A DNA stretch of 64,000 nt from Clitopilus passeckerianus. Taxonomy: Eukaryota > Basidiomycota > Agaricomycetes > Agaricales > Entolomataceae. Made by a program: the position numbers and the translations under genes. The notes beneath the pieces were generated by a model. It ran no database searches. It saw only the letters and a program-made list of their open reading frames with translations, and was not told the DNA's origin. Shown here in pieces: positions 10,254 through 23,900 of this stretch. The DNA lies in the NCBI GenBank assembly GCA_944990035.1, contig CALYLX010000126.1, positions 558,001 to 622,000 on the forward strand, written 5' to 3'. Positions within the stretch are counted from its first letter, which is position 1. The number at the start of each line of letters is the position of its first letter.

Positions 10254-12567
10254 TTACTCCGAGGACAAGAACGTCCATAGCGCCTGCGGATCCCTATAAT
10301 CATGGTGTATTATGCTCACCAACCATCTGCGGTCTCGAACACCCTCCAGGAGCTTCTCTCTTCGGAATCAGGCCGATAGAACCTGGCCCAATCAGACCAA
10401 ATTCCGAAGGCCTCCTCCTTCCAAGACAAGAAAGACTCCTTCTCAATAATCGTTGTTTGAGCTATCTCCTGGCCGGGAAAAACACCCCATGTTACAGCAT
10501 TGCGATCTCCCTCCGGGACGTTACTGCGACACTCTCCCTGATAATATTGTAAACAAGTTACCCCATCCAGTTTCAAAGGCGATATCGACTCACCTTATAG
10601 TTCCCAGCAAACCAATGGACCCAGCCTTGCCCGCGGGTCTCAATCTTTTCTGCAATAGTGTCCAGCTCATTCTGGTCGCAAAAAATTCCACAAAACCCTT
10701 CTGGAAGACGTAGCCGGCTCTTGGCCCCCATCCAAATACTTCATCGTCTGATTTTGCCCCATCCACAGCAGGCTGCGAGCCTACAGTCCACCAACCCTTC
10801 GTCGTCAGTTGCTCGAGGTGCTCTAGAATTTTGAGGGACTCCGGAGAGAGCGGGGTAGGCGAGAAAGGTGTTGTTTCTATTCTGCCATGTAGATGCTCGA
10901 GGAATAGCTTTGTCAAATCATCGAGTGACTTTGGATGACCCCATTGGGCCACTGCATCGCTTCGCTATTGGAGAATGCAAACTTGAGTCAAGGCTGCAAA
11001 TATGCGGGGATAACAACTCACTACGACACCCGGACCTCCCCATTGGTTCTGTGCGCCGAACGCAGGACTCTTGAAATCACCAAACCGACCATTCGGGAAC
11101 TCGTCCCATGTCGCAGCGTTGTTCAACTCACCACGCCCTGCTTCACCATCACCTTTGGGGAGGCCCGCCAATTGCTGTGCTGCGGAACTTGCAGCCGTGG
11201 TTGGCGTCACGAGGAATTCAGAGGAGTCGGTCCCGTTGCTGAAATGTGGTACTGGGTCGTGGGTTTCCTGCCGAACTGAATGTAAGGCTGGGCGATTGAG
11301 ATATAGGAAGATGAATTACGAACCGCGATGAGCCTGTTATGGATATGCTGTATCGCACCAGCCCATTGCAAGAGCTCCAGAATGCGTGTCACGCTTCGTT
11401 CAAGATTCAGGGTACAGAAATTGAATCCCCGTATCTCACTCTCCCTTGTCAATCTCTGGATCATATCGACTGCCAAAGAGATGCCGTAGTCCTTCACAGC
11501 TTGGTCGTCGTGCTGTCAAAGGTAGGTTGTCAGAAATGCCTAGGAGAAGAGATGCAAACTGCTTCACGCTTATTGGAGAAATGGCATCCATAACCTGCCG
11601 AGGTATCTCGATACCAGTCAGCTTGGTCAGACGCATAAAGGACGAGTAGGTTTGGATGGGCATTATGCAGGGAATTATGGGGACGGTGATACCTTGCAAC
11701 AACATTTAGTCACATTCGAGTGTAGACAGACATAAGTTACCTGCTTCTCGGACCTTCTTGAGCCATTGTAGGAACCGATCTACATTGTAGAAAAGTTGCG
11801 TGATAATGAAGTCTGCGCCAGCGTCAACTTTCTCCTTGAGGTATTTGATTTCTATGTCTTCTCCGTGCTGGTTATCTGGATGGCCTTCTGGATAAGCTAG
11901 AAAACCGTGAGTTTCCCTGTGATAAAATGTTCGCAGACGCGCACACCTGCAACACCGATACAGAACTCGGAGGCGAACTCTGGTGTGGACCGTATGTATT
12001 TTACGAGGTCTACTCCATGCTGGAACTGGGGGTCTACTGGGATCCATTCTTCTTGACCTCTGGGTGGATCTGCAATATGTAGCGTGTAAGCTCTATATCA
12101 ATGAAAGCCTAGAACCGTCAACGCACCTCCTCGAAGCGCGAGAATATTCTCAATCCCACGCTGCTTTGCAACCTAGACAGATCTCAATCACAAAGACATC
12201 ACGATGTCGGCCTTGTAAACATACTGTCAGAGCTTCGTGAACCATGCCTCGTTCCATATTCGTGCATGTCAAATGCAGGATGGTATCAACTCCGTAGACT
12301 CGCTGGGTCAAGCCAGCTAGATCCAGACTTCGATCTCTTGTAGAACCTCCAGCGCCCCATGTAATGTTAATTCCAAGAGGATTCAGCTCGCATAGTCGCG
12401 AAATACGCGATGTCAAATTCTCAAATCCCTGTCCACAAATTTCTAAGTGAGTCCTTTGATCTGACGAATGATCTGAAGTTTACCTGTTGGGTACGGGGAG
12501 GAAAGAACTCAAAGGTGAAGAAAGGTGAAGCTGGATCTCTTCCTCGAATCTTTTCCGTGAATTTCAT
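10254..12567 (-). CDS. MET13: Methylenetetrahydrofolate reductase (MTHFR), with two apparent frameshifts
   Basis: This flavoenzyme reduces 5,10-methylene-THF to 5-methyl-THF for methionine synthesis in the cytosol. The start ATG is at 12567 (MKFTEKIRGRD). The catalytic barrel is clear: FFTFEFFPPRT with the conserved Glu, INITWGAGGSTRD, TILHLTCTNM, ENILALRGD across an intron, EFCIGVAGYPEGHP, and GADFIITQLFYN. The regulatory half has WGHPKSLDDL, GWWTVGSQPAVDG, GYVFQKGFVEFF and RNAVTWGVFPGQEI. Two frame breaks occur. After GFVEFF the conserved CDQNELDTIAEKIE is in the next frame (T6 where T7 is expected, 10680-10685). After FYRPDSEER the conserved KLLEGVRDRRWLVSIIHHD needs another base near 10353-10360. 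If the second break is real, the protein stops early at 10316; the family-like end is at 10254. Divergent with YPT6 over 193 bp. Confidence 0.93.
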
Positions 12568-12760
12568 CGCTGTTGTCGATATCCGAAGGTAGCGAGTAGC
12601 CTCTTCAGTTGCAATCTGAATTGAATCAAGTCCGAGTTCCGATCCGATTGCTGGGGAACATTGTCACAAAGCTCGTGACACAGCGCAAACCCCGAAAGCT
12701 CCAGCCTGCACGACCGCTTCAACGACATTTCCGACGACTAGACCACTAACCCGCATAGCA
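12568..12760. promoter_or_regulatory. Shared divergent promoter region, MTHFR / YPT6
   Basis: The 193 bp between two outward-facing start codons must carry both promoters and both 5' UTRs. I see no obvious TATA box or named operator. The assignment rests on gene orientation alone. Confidence 0.6.
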
Positions 12761-13664
<904 letters not shown>

Positions 13665-13818
13665 TAGACCAATTCCCTCTCTCGACGGTTGATTCCCGCT
13701 GTATACCAATAGCCTAGGCACAGGTGCTCTGTCCATGATATTCGATGCCCTTAATGTATTAGAAGATGATACTGTTGTGCACTACTTCAATGAACGTGTG
13801 AAGGAAGACGCCAGCCAT

Positions 13819-15274
13819 CTATCCTCGGTTCATCGTGTTCCCCGCCCCTCTGGGATTCTCATCGGTGTACTGCGCCCACTTCTCATCCTTCAGCCTCTTC
13901 TCCTCGGATTTTGCCTCTCCTTCGGCCGTACCATCCATCTCTGAATCAAGCTGAAGTTGCTCGGATGTCGTTGGGGCAGCTTCAGAGGCAGGTCTGAATT
14001 GCAAGGTGGTTACATATAGGTTGCGGGCATTCATGAGGCGTAGAACATACCCGCCACCCGTTATGATATTCCCTCGCTCATTTTCAATCTGCAGATACTC
14101 ATCTATGCTCATTGTTGGCAGATTATAGCCAGGCCCGAAGACTTGAGCCTGTAGCTGGGCACGTTTGGAAGCATCTGACGGCAGGATCGTGAACGGCCGT
14201 AGAGGCTAGGGGGATGGACAATGATCAGCGTGCTTCGAGAAGATTTGAGGAGGATTGGACACACCTTTCCTGCAGAATCTAAAAGAGGTCCCTTCCCATC
14301 CGGACCTGATCTCTGACGGGGCATGTCCAACTTCCACATATCGTCCTCCTTACTTTTAGCCTTCCCTCTCACGTCTTGTGACTTGTCTTGAGAGGAGGCA
14401 GAGATGGGGGCGCCATTGATAGTAGCTGAACCTCCTGAGCCATACTCTCTAATTGGGAGTGCGCTTGCGCGTAGCAGAGCCGTAAAAGCAAAAGTGTCGC
14501 GTCGCGAAGAATGTCATCCGTGTCTGAGTCATGTCATTGTCGTCTGAAGCAGATTTCGCTGGTGTGTCGACTGATGGGAGCAGAGAAACAACGAGCTCTA
14601 GATCAGTCGGAGAGCTATCCAGATGGATGCTGCTCAGGCCCATTCGTTTACGTGCAACCTATCCAAGCATCTTCAAGAAGATGAAGATACTCGGAGATCT
14701 CATACGCACCTCGATCTTAGCCTTCAAGTCCTTCTCCTTCTGATACTGCTTGATTTTGAGTTCCCGCCGCTTCGCTGCATTGTTCGTCGGCGATGCATCT
14801 TGTTGCCGTAAGTTTCTTTCTTCTTCAGAGACGATATCATAGGTCTCCAGAGCCGATATGAAGCTCTTCAGATCTGACTGCAGAGCTCAGTAACGCTTGT
14901 CCAAGGATCGTGGAACAATTCGTACCTGACAGGCTATAACAGCTTTCAATCGGTCTGCTCGTTCCACTGCCCTGACCCTACTACGAACTTCCGAAGTCGC
15001 ATAATCTACAAATAGATAAACCAGATCCTTTGTTGAGATATCATCCAGTGTTTCATTCGGACTAAATAGGGAGAGTTCTGATATCCGAGCTTTCACAGTA
15101 CCTAGTGCTAACAGGCTGGATCGAAGCAGTTCCTGTCAAGACAGTCAGATTGTCTTCCGACTGACAGGTAAGGACCAAATGTGCCTGTGTTGAATCCTCA
15201 TTCGTTGGTGCTTTGCTTGCTTTATTGGCGTCAACTAGAGCTTTGCTAAAGAGGGAAGCTATGGGGGTTGACAT
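13819..15274 (-). CDS. TAP42: TAP42/alpha-4 family regulator of PP2A-like phosphatases, with apparent frameshifts
   Basis: TAP42 binds the catalytic subunits of PP2A and Sit4-type phosphatases and works downstream of TORC1. The start ATG is at 15274 (MSTPIASLFSKALVDA). Diagnostic pieces in order are LRSSLLALGTVKARI, ELSLFSPNETLDDISTKDLV, RRELKIKQYQKEKDLKAKIE, LYAQ-type helix CYAQAHSQLESMAQEVQLL followed by MAPP, MWKLDMP, GPDGKGPLLDSAGK, PLRPFTILPSDA, FGPGYNLPTMSIDEYL, and the C-terminal DEKWAQYTDENPRGAGNT. Two sites need one extra base: between SASDDND and DTDDILRDA (about 14527-14540), and after LLSMAPP at a run of five G on the plus strand (14406-14410), where six would restore ISASSQDKSQDVRGK in frame with the MWKLD exon. 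No intron can explain either well. The identity is certain despite these. Confidence 0.92.
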
Positions 15275-15361
15275 GGCGGTAGGTGAGCAACAACAACAAT
15301 ACGCAATTTCATTATCGTACTACGCGATGTGACGTCTGGCGTATCGGGCTAACGGAGGAAC

Positions 15362-15368
15362 AAAAAAA
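15362..15368 (-). terminator. RNA polymerase III terminator (T7) of the tRNA gene
   Basis: Seven A on the plus strand give seven T immediately downstream of the tRNA discriminator base on the minus strand, a standard Pol III stop. Confidence 0.85.
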
Positions 15369-15459
15369 CGACACCAGCAGGATTTGAACCTGCGCCCTCA
15401 AAGAGGAACAGATAGCGAGTAATTCGAATCTGTCGCCGTAACCACTTGGCTATAGTGCC
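15369..15459 (-). tRNA. tRNA-Ser (anticodon CGA), with a short intron
   Basis: The minus strand folds into a class II tRNA. The acceptor GGCACTA pairs with TGGTGTC, with two G-U pairs, and the discriminator base is G as usual for serine. A D-arm follows, then anticodon stem ACAGA/TCTGT with loop TTCGAA plus one base, giving anticodon CGA for UCG codons. About nine extra bases after position 37 fit a canonical tRNA intron. The long variable arm (TCCTC/GAGGG) is the serine hallmark, and the T-arm is GCAGG-TTCAAAT-CCTGC. An oligo-T terminator follows. CCA is not encoded, as expected in eukaryotes. tRNA-Leu is the only class II rival, and the anticodon excludes it. Confidence 0.92.
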
Positions 15460-15546
15460 TTGTGTCGATAAGGATTCATTAAAAAGATGGATAGTTGAAC
15501 TGAGATGCATTGTCAAAGTATGGCAGAAGGGAAAACATTCTATAAT

Positions 15547-17602
15547 CTACTCTCTCGGAAGATAAGTCTCTATGAAACGTTCAAGATCACTGATAGCACT
15601 AGGTAATCCTCTATCCCCCTCACGTCCAGCCCCACTCCACGTCTCACTGAGATCTCTCTGAATCCTCTGCAGCCTCTCCTCCATTGAAGCTCGCTTAGCT
15701 TTGTCGCTGAAGAGGTTTTTCAAGACGCTCCTTGCTTCTTCCCGAACTGCCTCTATCGAACCCGTCGGGAGGGCGTCAATGCTTAATCGGCGCTGCAGCC
15801 CATGTCCACGGCGAACTTCATTCAGCTCGAAGCCTACTTTAAGGATTTGTTCTACGATCATGGCAAAGATCGGCTGATCAGATGAAAAGGCCAGGATATC
15901 CTTCGAGTGAAGGCCAGTGAGCAACAATCAGGACCGATTGATGGAGCCAGGCTTACATCGGAATACCAGCAGAGAGACTCTCATGGGTACCATTTGAGCC
16001 ATTATGAGTAAGGAAGGCACCCGTTGCCTAGAAAACTATTAGCGGATAAAAGCATTTGAGGATAGTTTTCCTTTACGGGATGAGACAAGATGAACTGCTG
16101 GGGAGCCCACTCGCAAATCAAGCGTATGGATGATGAGTCCCTCATCGACTCCGGCAATATGATACCAGCTGGCACCACGAGAATCTGGTTCAACAGCGAG
16201 ATGAGCACAAGGACGTGTGGGGAGGGATTGTCATACCACCGGAATCTCCATGTCGTTGACGACTTCCATCCAGGCAAGGAACTTCTCCGGCTCTGTGGGA
16301 CCGAAGAGCGACCCAAAGGAGATCTATCTCATGTCAGATGAATGCAGTGCAAGGAATTCCACGAGACTCAGCGCACATATAATAGGCTCTTTGAACCCTT
16401 TCTTTTAAGGACGTTGTCAAGAAACCCCTCAACCGTTTGGGCTACTTCAGATTGAGCGATTTCCCCACTCTTGGCCTGAGTATCAGTGACGTCGAGTGGC
16501 CCAATAGCAAAGAATGTTCCATTGTTGCGTTTCTGCAGGATCTCAGAAACACTCTTACACCCGTTTGGCTCAACTACATGAGACGATGCGGTAACGATCC
16601 CGTCGCAAGTCGCTAACACGCTAGGAAATCTAGGTAAACATCTCTTTTCATTACAGCAATATTGCTTGGCTCACCGCATGCATCCAATGAAGAAGTGCCC
16701 GAAAGCAATCAAAAAGGGTGGCTAGTTCATCGTTAGTTCCAGTCACCAAAGGATGGGCGGAGGTCTCTTCACACACACTTCTTGGGGGAAGAGTTCATAC
16801 CCAGAAACCGGAGGAAGGTCAGGCATCTGTACAGGTTCTGCACTGATGCTGTCATCCGAAGTTACGAACTAGGACAGGGGCCGGTGAATCAGCCCTATGG
16901 GCTAATAGTAGATGAAAAGGGATTGAACAGACCTGGTTTGCAGCTTCTCCGAACGATATACCCTTTGCCTTTTCCATGGCATCCAATGTTTCCAGGATCT
17001 GATTAAGGTTCTCCACCTTCTTCAAGATGTTGTAGATCAGATTCATCGATGTGGGACACCAGACGAGAAAATATATTGGTTGACGAGAAAGTTCTCGAAT
17101 CAATTCAGGTGTTGTCGCGGATATCGCCTGAAAAAAGACGCAAGTTCAGAAGATGCAAGCGGAAAACTAATCACTCACTTCTGTCAAGAACACAGTAGGG
17201 TGTGGTACATCTTGTTCATCGATAATCGAAGCATAGATATGCCCCAGCTCTGCTCTGATATCTTCTGGTTGAAAGACTTCACTTTTCTCCAAAAATCGCA
17301 ACCTATGATTTGAATCGGATTAAAGAGATCATGGGAAGTTCATAAACCATACCCTACCTGAGAGGGGCATGGGATAGGAGTTCTTCGCTTGAGAAATGGC
17401 GACTCCATTCTTTCTCGATGCGACCGCCAAAGCTTCTTGCGGTGATAAGGGTAAAGACACCACCATGCTTATTCTTCACGAGGCGAGCGAGGAACCCTAG
17501 CATAGGGCGTATATGACCTATCACCTGTTATTAGTGAACTTCGAACGGTCCACAGCAACGCTCACCCCATGCTCCCATAACGCATACGACAAGATGGGCC
17601 AT
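15547..17602 (-). CDS. UDP-glycosyltransferase, GT1 family
   Basis: A cytosolic-type GT1 enzyme that transfers a sugar from a UDP-sugar to a small acceptor. The start ATG at 17602 gives MAHLVVCVMGAWG, spliced to GHIRPMLGFLARLV, the usual N-terminal acceptor-domain opening. Middle exons include TPELIRELSRQPIYFLVWC. The C-terminal donor-binding half has SLLYISFGSLFGPTEPEKF across an intron, then ICEWAPQQFILSHP and FLTHNGSNGTHESLSAGIPM. These correspond to the PSPG-like box: W-A-P-Q, the conserved His, and the H-N-G-x-N-x-x-x-E core. ILAFSSDQP and a helical C-terminus follow. The protein has no obvious signal peptide or C-terminal membrane anchor. The acceptor cannot be predicted, and no biosynthetic cluster surrounds it. 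Several short introns split the gene; junctions near 16230 are uncertain. Confidence 0.9.
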
Positions 17603-17937
17603 CTACTCGGAGAGACTGAAGATATTTGCACAGAGCTTGTTATTACCAGATGCAAACGGCTGGCTCTTACATGGAAGAGGCTAGCCAATGGGCGGCGCCC
17701 CGTCCATGACCGTTGGTGTTGAATCTTCGGACCCATAAGGAACAGGGGGGCATCTAGTAAGGATAGGTAGCTATGGTCCAAGGTGAATCTCGGGGACCCA
17801 AGGTGATGCGGGTGGAAACCTGGGAATGGAAGGATCAATTAAGAGCTTGAACTGTTCTGAACATTCCTTATTGGCTAGACTGAAAGATAACATCACTTCC
17901 AAGAAGAAAGATATATTTGTAAGGAGATAGACTATGA

Positions 17938-20900
17938 TTACTTGTATGGTATTCCTGTTGGAAGGGTAAGGCAAGGCTATCAAGCGGATCCGTGACCACA
18001 TACCATTTTGCAACTGGAAGATGAAAGCAATTAGATAATGAACATGGTTCAAGCGGTTTTGACGCTTACCCTTTGGAACTCATCGTAAGCGGTGCTTCTT
18101 ACGTTCTCATGCGCATTGCGGACTATGCCCACCATCCAATCTGCAGCCTGCCTCTCATTGAGGTGGAGGGCGAACCTATCACGCAGTCGTCGAATTGTTG
18201 GTTCGCCTTTGAACGATGGTAATCCAGTATCAAGCATAAGCTGAACAGTGCTGACAAGTTGTTCGGCGTGTGGCCTGATAGCCAAGAATGCTTTCACTGT
18301 GAGGTTTTGGAATAACTGATAACCTTGCGAGTATCGGCCGCCCATCAAAACAACCATTTCGTGATTCAACTTAAAGGAGCTGGGCTCAAATTTAACACCC
18401 TGCCCATCGGGTGTTGTTAGCTAAGATTCATATTTTAAATTCGGTACTCACTCCCGGACGTAGATATTGATCAGACGGAAATTAGCGGGATTGATCCAGT
18501 TGCGAGATTCAGAACTTATCTATGTCGAAAAGGAACCCAAAATCTGGAGTCATCTTGAGCATGTTGACAATGATAGTATGTACCGAAAGACATACCGATA
18601 TGCACTATATGGCCTTCACCATCGATCATTATATTTCCATTGTGTCTGTCCTTGATTTGTAGGATGTAGCAAGCCACAGAATAAGCGGCCATGGATTGGA
18701 TGAAATTTAACCGTGCCTTCTGGAAAGCCACAGAATCTTGTCCGCCGTATTTACCGGTGAAGAAATCGAGAAGATCGTTGACCTTTGCGCGGCCCATTTC
18801 ATCACGAGAAGTTGCATTCGGAACCACATCGATGACACCGCACTTGGGAATGATCTCAGGTCATGATCGGAGGGTGTGACGATGATTGCAACTTACACCA
18901 GGTCCAGTGGCAGTCACTCGATAAGGGTATAGGTATAGAGTGAGACCAACACTCTGAAAGATATTCTTGAACATAGCAATGACCTGCAGAGCTAGCACAT
19001 CTTGACGGCAATCGTCCCCGACTTTAAATATCGCAGCCTGCCAGACATCGTATTCTTCTCGACGTTCTTCGCCGGCGCCGTTGTCGATAACTTCGAGATC
19101 CGCGGCGGCAATGGTACGCTCCTTCCTGACCTTGAAAGTGGCCATGAAGGGTGCCTGTCTGAAGATGAATACATTTCCCGTCGAGGTACCCTGATGCTGA
19201 CCTTCGCGTGACTTTGCAATGGACGGCCCGATTTCTTGTCAATATCCACAACCTTCCCATCTGGGTTGCTGGGAAGGTAAACGCCAACGTCAACAGTTAT
19301 TTTTGCCATTTCCTCATCTATCTTTGCCTGTCCGTAAAGTTGTGGCATTAGCAACATATTTGACATTGATTACACAATCGGGAAGAACCTTTTTCTCAGG
19401 CTTAGTCTTCTTGATATATGGCTTGAGTTTGCCAGATATTGATGTGACTTCGTTGAAGAAGGTGAATTCTCGGTTGTAAAAGTCTCTGGCATCGCCTGAA
19501 AGAGAGTTCACAACTCTATTTGTCATGGCGTCCAGCACTGGCTTGAGAGGGTCCTCCTAATGCAGCCATCAGTCGTCAACTCCATGGAAGATCGAGCGAG
19601 TCCGTACCATTTCTGCTAAGTCATCTTTGTAGCAGTTGGCTTTCATGTTCCAAATAATTTGGTGGCAGAATAACTGGGAGATCTTGGCGGTCTCAAATAT
19701 AAACCGGCTGACATAGCCTGAGAGGCATGTAAATGTGGTTCATTCTCGCAAAATCGAGGGACCCTCGTACCTAGATTGTCGTATCTCAATGCTTGAACCA
19801 CTTGGGGTACAAAGAAGAAGGTCAAATCAATAGGGTGTTGCTCTAGGACCCTGTGAGCGTATTGTAATATGAGGGGATCGTTGCGATAGCGTGGTTCAAA
19901 GAAGGATGCTGCTACAACGGGTGGCACGGATGCCCATATCAACAAGTGCTAGCACTGGGTCAGAATATAGTATGATGGCTAGATTTTCGCATTTACCTTC
20001 AGATCTCTGCGGACGATCGAGTCTATCTTGTCTCCGAGCAAGAAGGTCAGGGCATCAGGCACATCAAGGACGTCGACGGGCGAAGAGCGGACCATCTTTG
20101 TTACTTCAGCGCGGAGAGCAGCATTCTTGAATCGCTCTGTCAGATGGATAGTTATTGCCGGATTGATTGACCATAAAGTTCGAAGAAGGTCGGACCACAA
20201 GGCCTGCAAGGGCCACAGCTCAGCCAAGTCGTGAGTGAGTGTATAGTAGCTTACGTCAGTAAAACTGGCGGCAGTAGTGCCAAAGGGATCTGCACTTCGC
20301 TTGGGGTCATTGGTCGGATTGTCCCAAACTGTAAGTCGATATATTTCATTTTCTGTCAAGAGCCTGGCTGGGAGATTAATAGATTTCAGCCTGCTTAGAA
20401 GATCTAAAGGATGTGTCAGATTGGTACACTGGATCCTCTCGGGGAAGGGTACAAACGAGATCCGCGTGACGGCAACTGTGCAGGAGATAGGCTTGATATT
20501 TCTGGTGCCCCTCGAATGACATCATGCTGAAGGTAAGCAAGGAACTCGCTCAACACTCGAATATCTGCGTCCACTTGAACACGACTTGGGCCATAAGACC
20601 ATCTGAATATCAGTGATGGATTAGCGCCCTAACCGACGTGGTTAGAAAGAACACTCACTGAGGGCGAGCAGAGAACCAGGTGAGAGCAACGGAATAGAGA
20701 TGATCTCGCACGAGGCTCTCAGAGTATGAATCGAGATAAGAGCTCTTGAGCGTTTCGAAACCAAACATCAGGAATGAGAATCGTATTTCACGAGCCAGTG
20801 GATGTGTGCTATTGTGGCTGAGTTAAGCTCGCGCTGGTTGACGGGAAGAACGTAGACCCACCTCATGTTACGATGTGCCCGTGAGGAATACAAGACTAGG

Positions 20901-23900
20901 CGCTGCATCAAAAGCATCATCTCAGGCCTGCGATACCTTGCAGCCTGTAGACGGCTCAGCAGCATTTGCAGCATCAGGGCATGTGGTGTCAATGCGCGAC
21001 GAGCAGTTGCACCTCCCCTGTCAATCAGGTCTTTGTCCGTGGGACTGTAGTCGACGGGGTGATAGAATGGGTCATCATAACTATTCCGGGGTCAGTAGAT
21101 GGTCCTCCCTAGAAATATGAAAACGTACTTGAGAGCTTTGGAAAACATTCCCCTTTCATGCTTGATAGTATCAACCCAAGCCGTCAGCAATTCAGCCATC
21201 CAGGCAACTTCCAACTCCGGCCTTTCAGTTATGATCCAACTCCATACATCAATGGTCGCCGCAACTGCGGAGGGAGTGGAGACCTCGAAGGGAAAAATCA
21301 CGATATAGCGGAGAAGCTCATAGTCGCACTGGTTTTGTGACATTGGTCAACAATCTCCTTGCTAGAAGGGGGCTGATTACCTTTTCAGCGGATAGAAGAG
21401 CAGCAGCACAACGGAAAAGAAGCCGTTTGAGCTCTTGCACGCTAGGAGATCGTTTCTTGTCCTGGATTGCCTCAACAGCATCAGATATCTGCTGCTTCAG
21501 CATGTTGGTGGCGTTGGACTGCTCATTCTGGACGGTGAACCCTATATATCCTATCAGGCATAAGCCGATAAGGCAAGGTGTGAACATACCAAAACGACCA
21601 GATAGATTCACTCCGGCGGATTCCCCTGCGAAATAAGATTTGACTGCGAGTTGGCCAGTGAGATTCCTGGCACCATCGGTTTGCCGCTTAGACAGAGAAG
21701 CAAGTGATCCTGATGGAGGTAATGGAAATTAGACACACCACAGTGGGTTTTTGTACGCACTGAGTTGGCGTTGAACTGGTCCTATTGATTTTCCATAGTG
21801 TTCAGCTATCGAGGCACCCAACTCTGATGACTGTACACCGGAGCTCGAATGGTTCATGGCAAGGTATTTCTGCCCGGGAATTCAGACCTAGTCATCGGTT
21901 GCCGAGTGGGTGCTCACCTGTAATGTGGACTGGAGTTCAATTGGGGCTCTGCCCAAAGCTAGATCAAACCAACTGTTTGCCTGGCGGTGGAGCTGGCCAA
22001 GGATCTCGTTGCGTGTTTGATAGTTATCAGTCAGTTGCAGGGTAATGCCCGTTCGCTCCGAGTGGTATTCATATTCCGGGTTATACTGGGAAAATCATGA
22101 ATAAGGCAAGGAAAGCACACAAGTCAAGTAGGACACACCTCATCAGTATATTCATTCTCGCAGGCTTGCCGTAACAACGTTAACACCTCCAGGATTGCAA
22201 GCACCAGAGGTGGATCACACATAAGCGACGGGAAGGATGTAATGAGCCTGTTCAGGTATTTGAACGCTATTTCGCGGGCCTTCGCGATCCTATGGGTACT
22301 GTATACCAGCAGATTGCGAAGTTCCGGAGATAGGGCACCAGGCATAGCTTGTTGAGCTGCTTGATGATTGAGATCGCTGATGCATTCACGCATTATCTAT
22401 TGGGGGTCAGAGTCATCCGAAACGACCATATCATGAATTTGTGTAGATACCTTTTCCGCCACAGATTCCATGCAAGCAGAAAGAGCAGGATGGTGGTTAA
22501 TACTGTCGTTCATGAAATAAACGGCTAGGGAAGAAACTAGTCCAGACGCGGAACGCATCCCCTCGACATCGTGCATCATCAGGACGAAAATAATCTGCCC
22601 TTTTGATAAAGACCGCACATCACTGGCACGCAAGGAGATGTGTTTGAGCAATGATGTCCGATGTTTATCGATGACCTAACAACGGAAGGTTGAGTTGAAA
22701 AATCCCAATCTTTTGAATGAATAGACCTACCGTATGTGCGTACTCCTGGCGGATTGCAGAATTATACTCGATATCGCTTGTCACAGCATCCTGCGCATCT
22801 TCGAGGATTATAGACGGTGTCTTCAATGCGATGTGAGAAAGTGCAGGTCCAAGCCAGCCCATGGCTGAGTGGTCTTTCATCTCAGTTGAGGTGAAGTTGA
22901 ATAAAACACACAAGAACCACATGTTTCTGAAGAGTGAGATAATGGCCGAAGACGCGTTCAAATGAGGGTTAAAGTCGTTGTGAGCAAGTAAAGCGTCTAT
23001 GGCCAAGAGCAGCGAGGCAAGTTGCTCAACCATATCGTCTGTCTGCTAGAATGAGCTATTGCCTCACAATAGACTATTTAACGCTTACCTTTATATGATG
23101 GTTGGCGATCTTCGCGTTCTGGATAGCGACACCTTTATCCACGAAAAGGGACAGCAATTCGACCAGATATCTTTCATAGAGGTCTGGCCTGCGATAAAGC
23201 TCTTGAGACAACCTCGTCTGAGCAGCAAGAATCTAAGGAGGTGTTAATACTTTGGGTAGGTTTGAGGCTAATCCTAATTCACCATGTTGTTTGAGAAACG
23301 AGGGTCATCTGGATTGGCGGATCGATTGATGCTTGAAAATACCCGTATGACATCGGCGAATGAACTCGCATTGGCTGAGAGGGCGAGATCGACAAGATTG
23401 TACGCAATCGCAGCCTCCACAGTTGGTTCGGCTGTGCGTAGTCGTTGAAGTAGCATAGAGATCGTGAGTCTTGTAACCTCTTCCACCTTGAACTCGAGGG
23501 CAAGCTTCGTCACGACCGATATCGTACTGATAGCAACAAGGCGTCGTTCGTCTTCAGACATCCCGCTTAGTCCGGACTCTAGCTGATGTGAGGAGTATTC
23601 ATCTTCATCCGATAGGGAATCGTTATCAGCTACTGGTGTCGCGTACACTTCCTTGCTGGTAGCAGCGATGTAGTTGAGAAGTGAATATATGTTGGACAGG
23701 ATCAGGTCGTCCCCTGGGGCAATCTGGAGGTCGACGACATCAGCGAAAACCATTGGACCTCATTCATAAGAGTCCTTACTTTGATGCAAAGCGCTAGACA
23801 TTTGGCAGCTGCAGCCAGCGGGGGTGGAGCTCGGGTTTCGGCAGCAAATCCTAGCTCAAAAATGGGAAGAGGCGAGGTGACAAAGCGACGAAGGTGGGCA

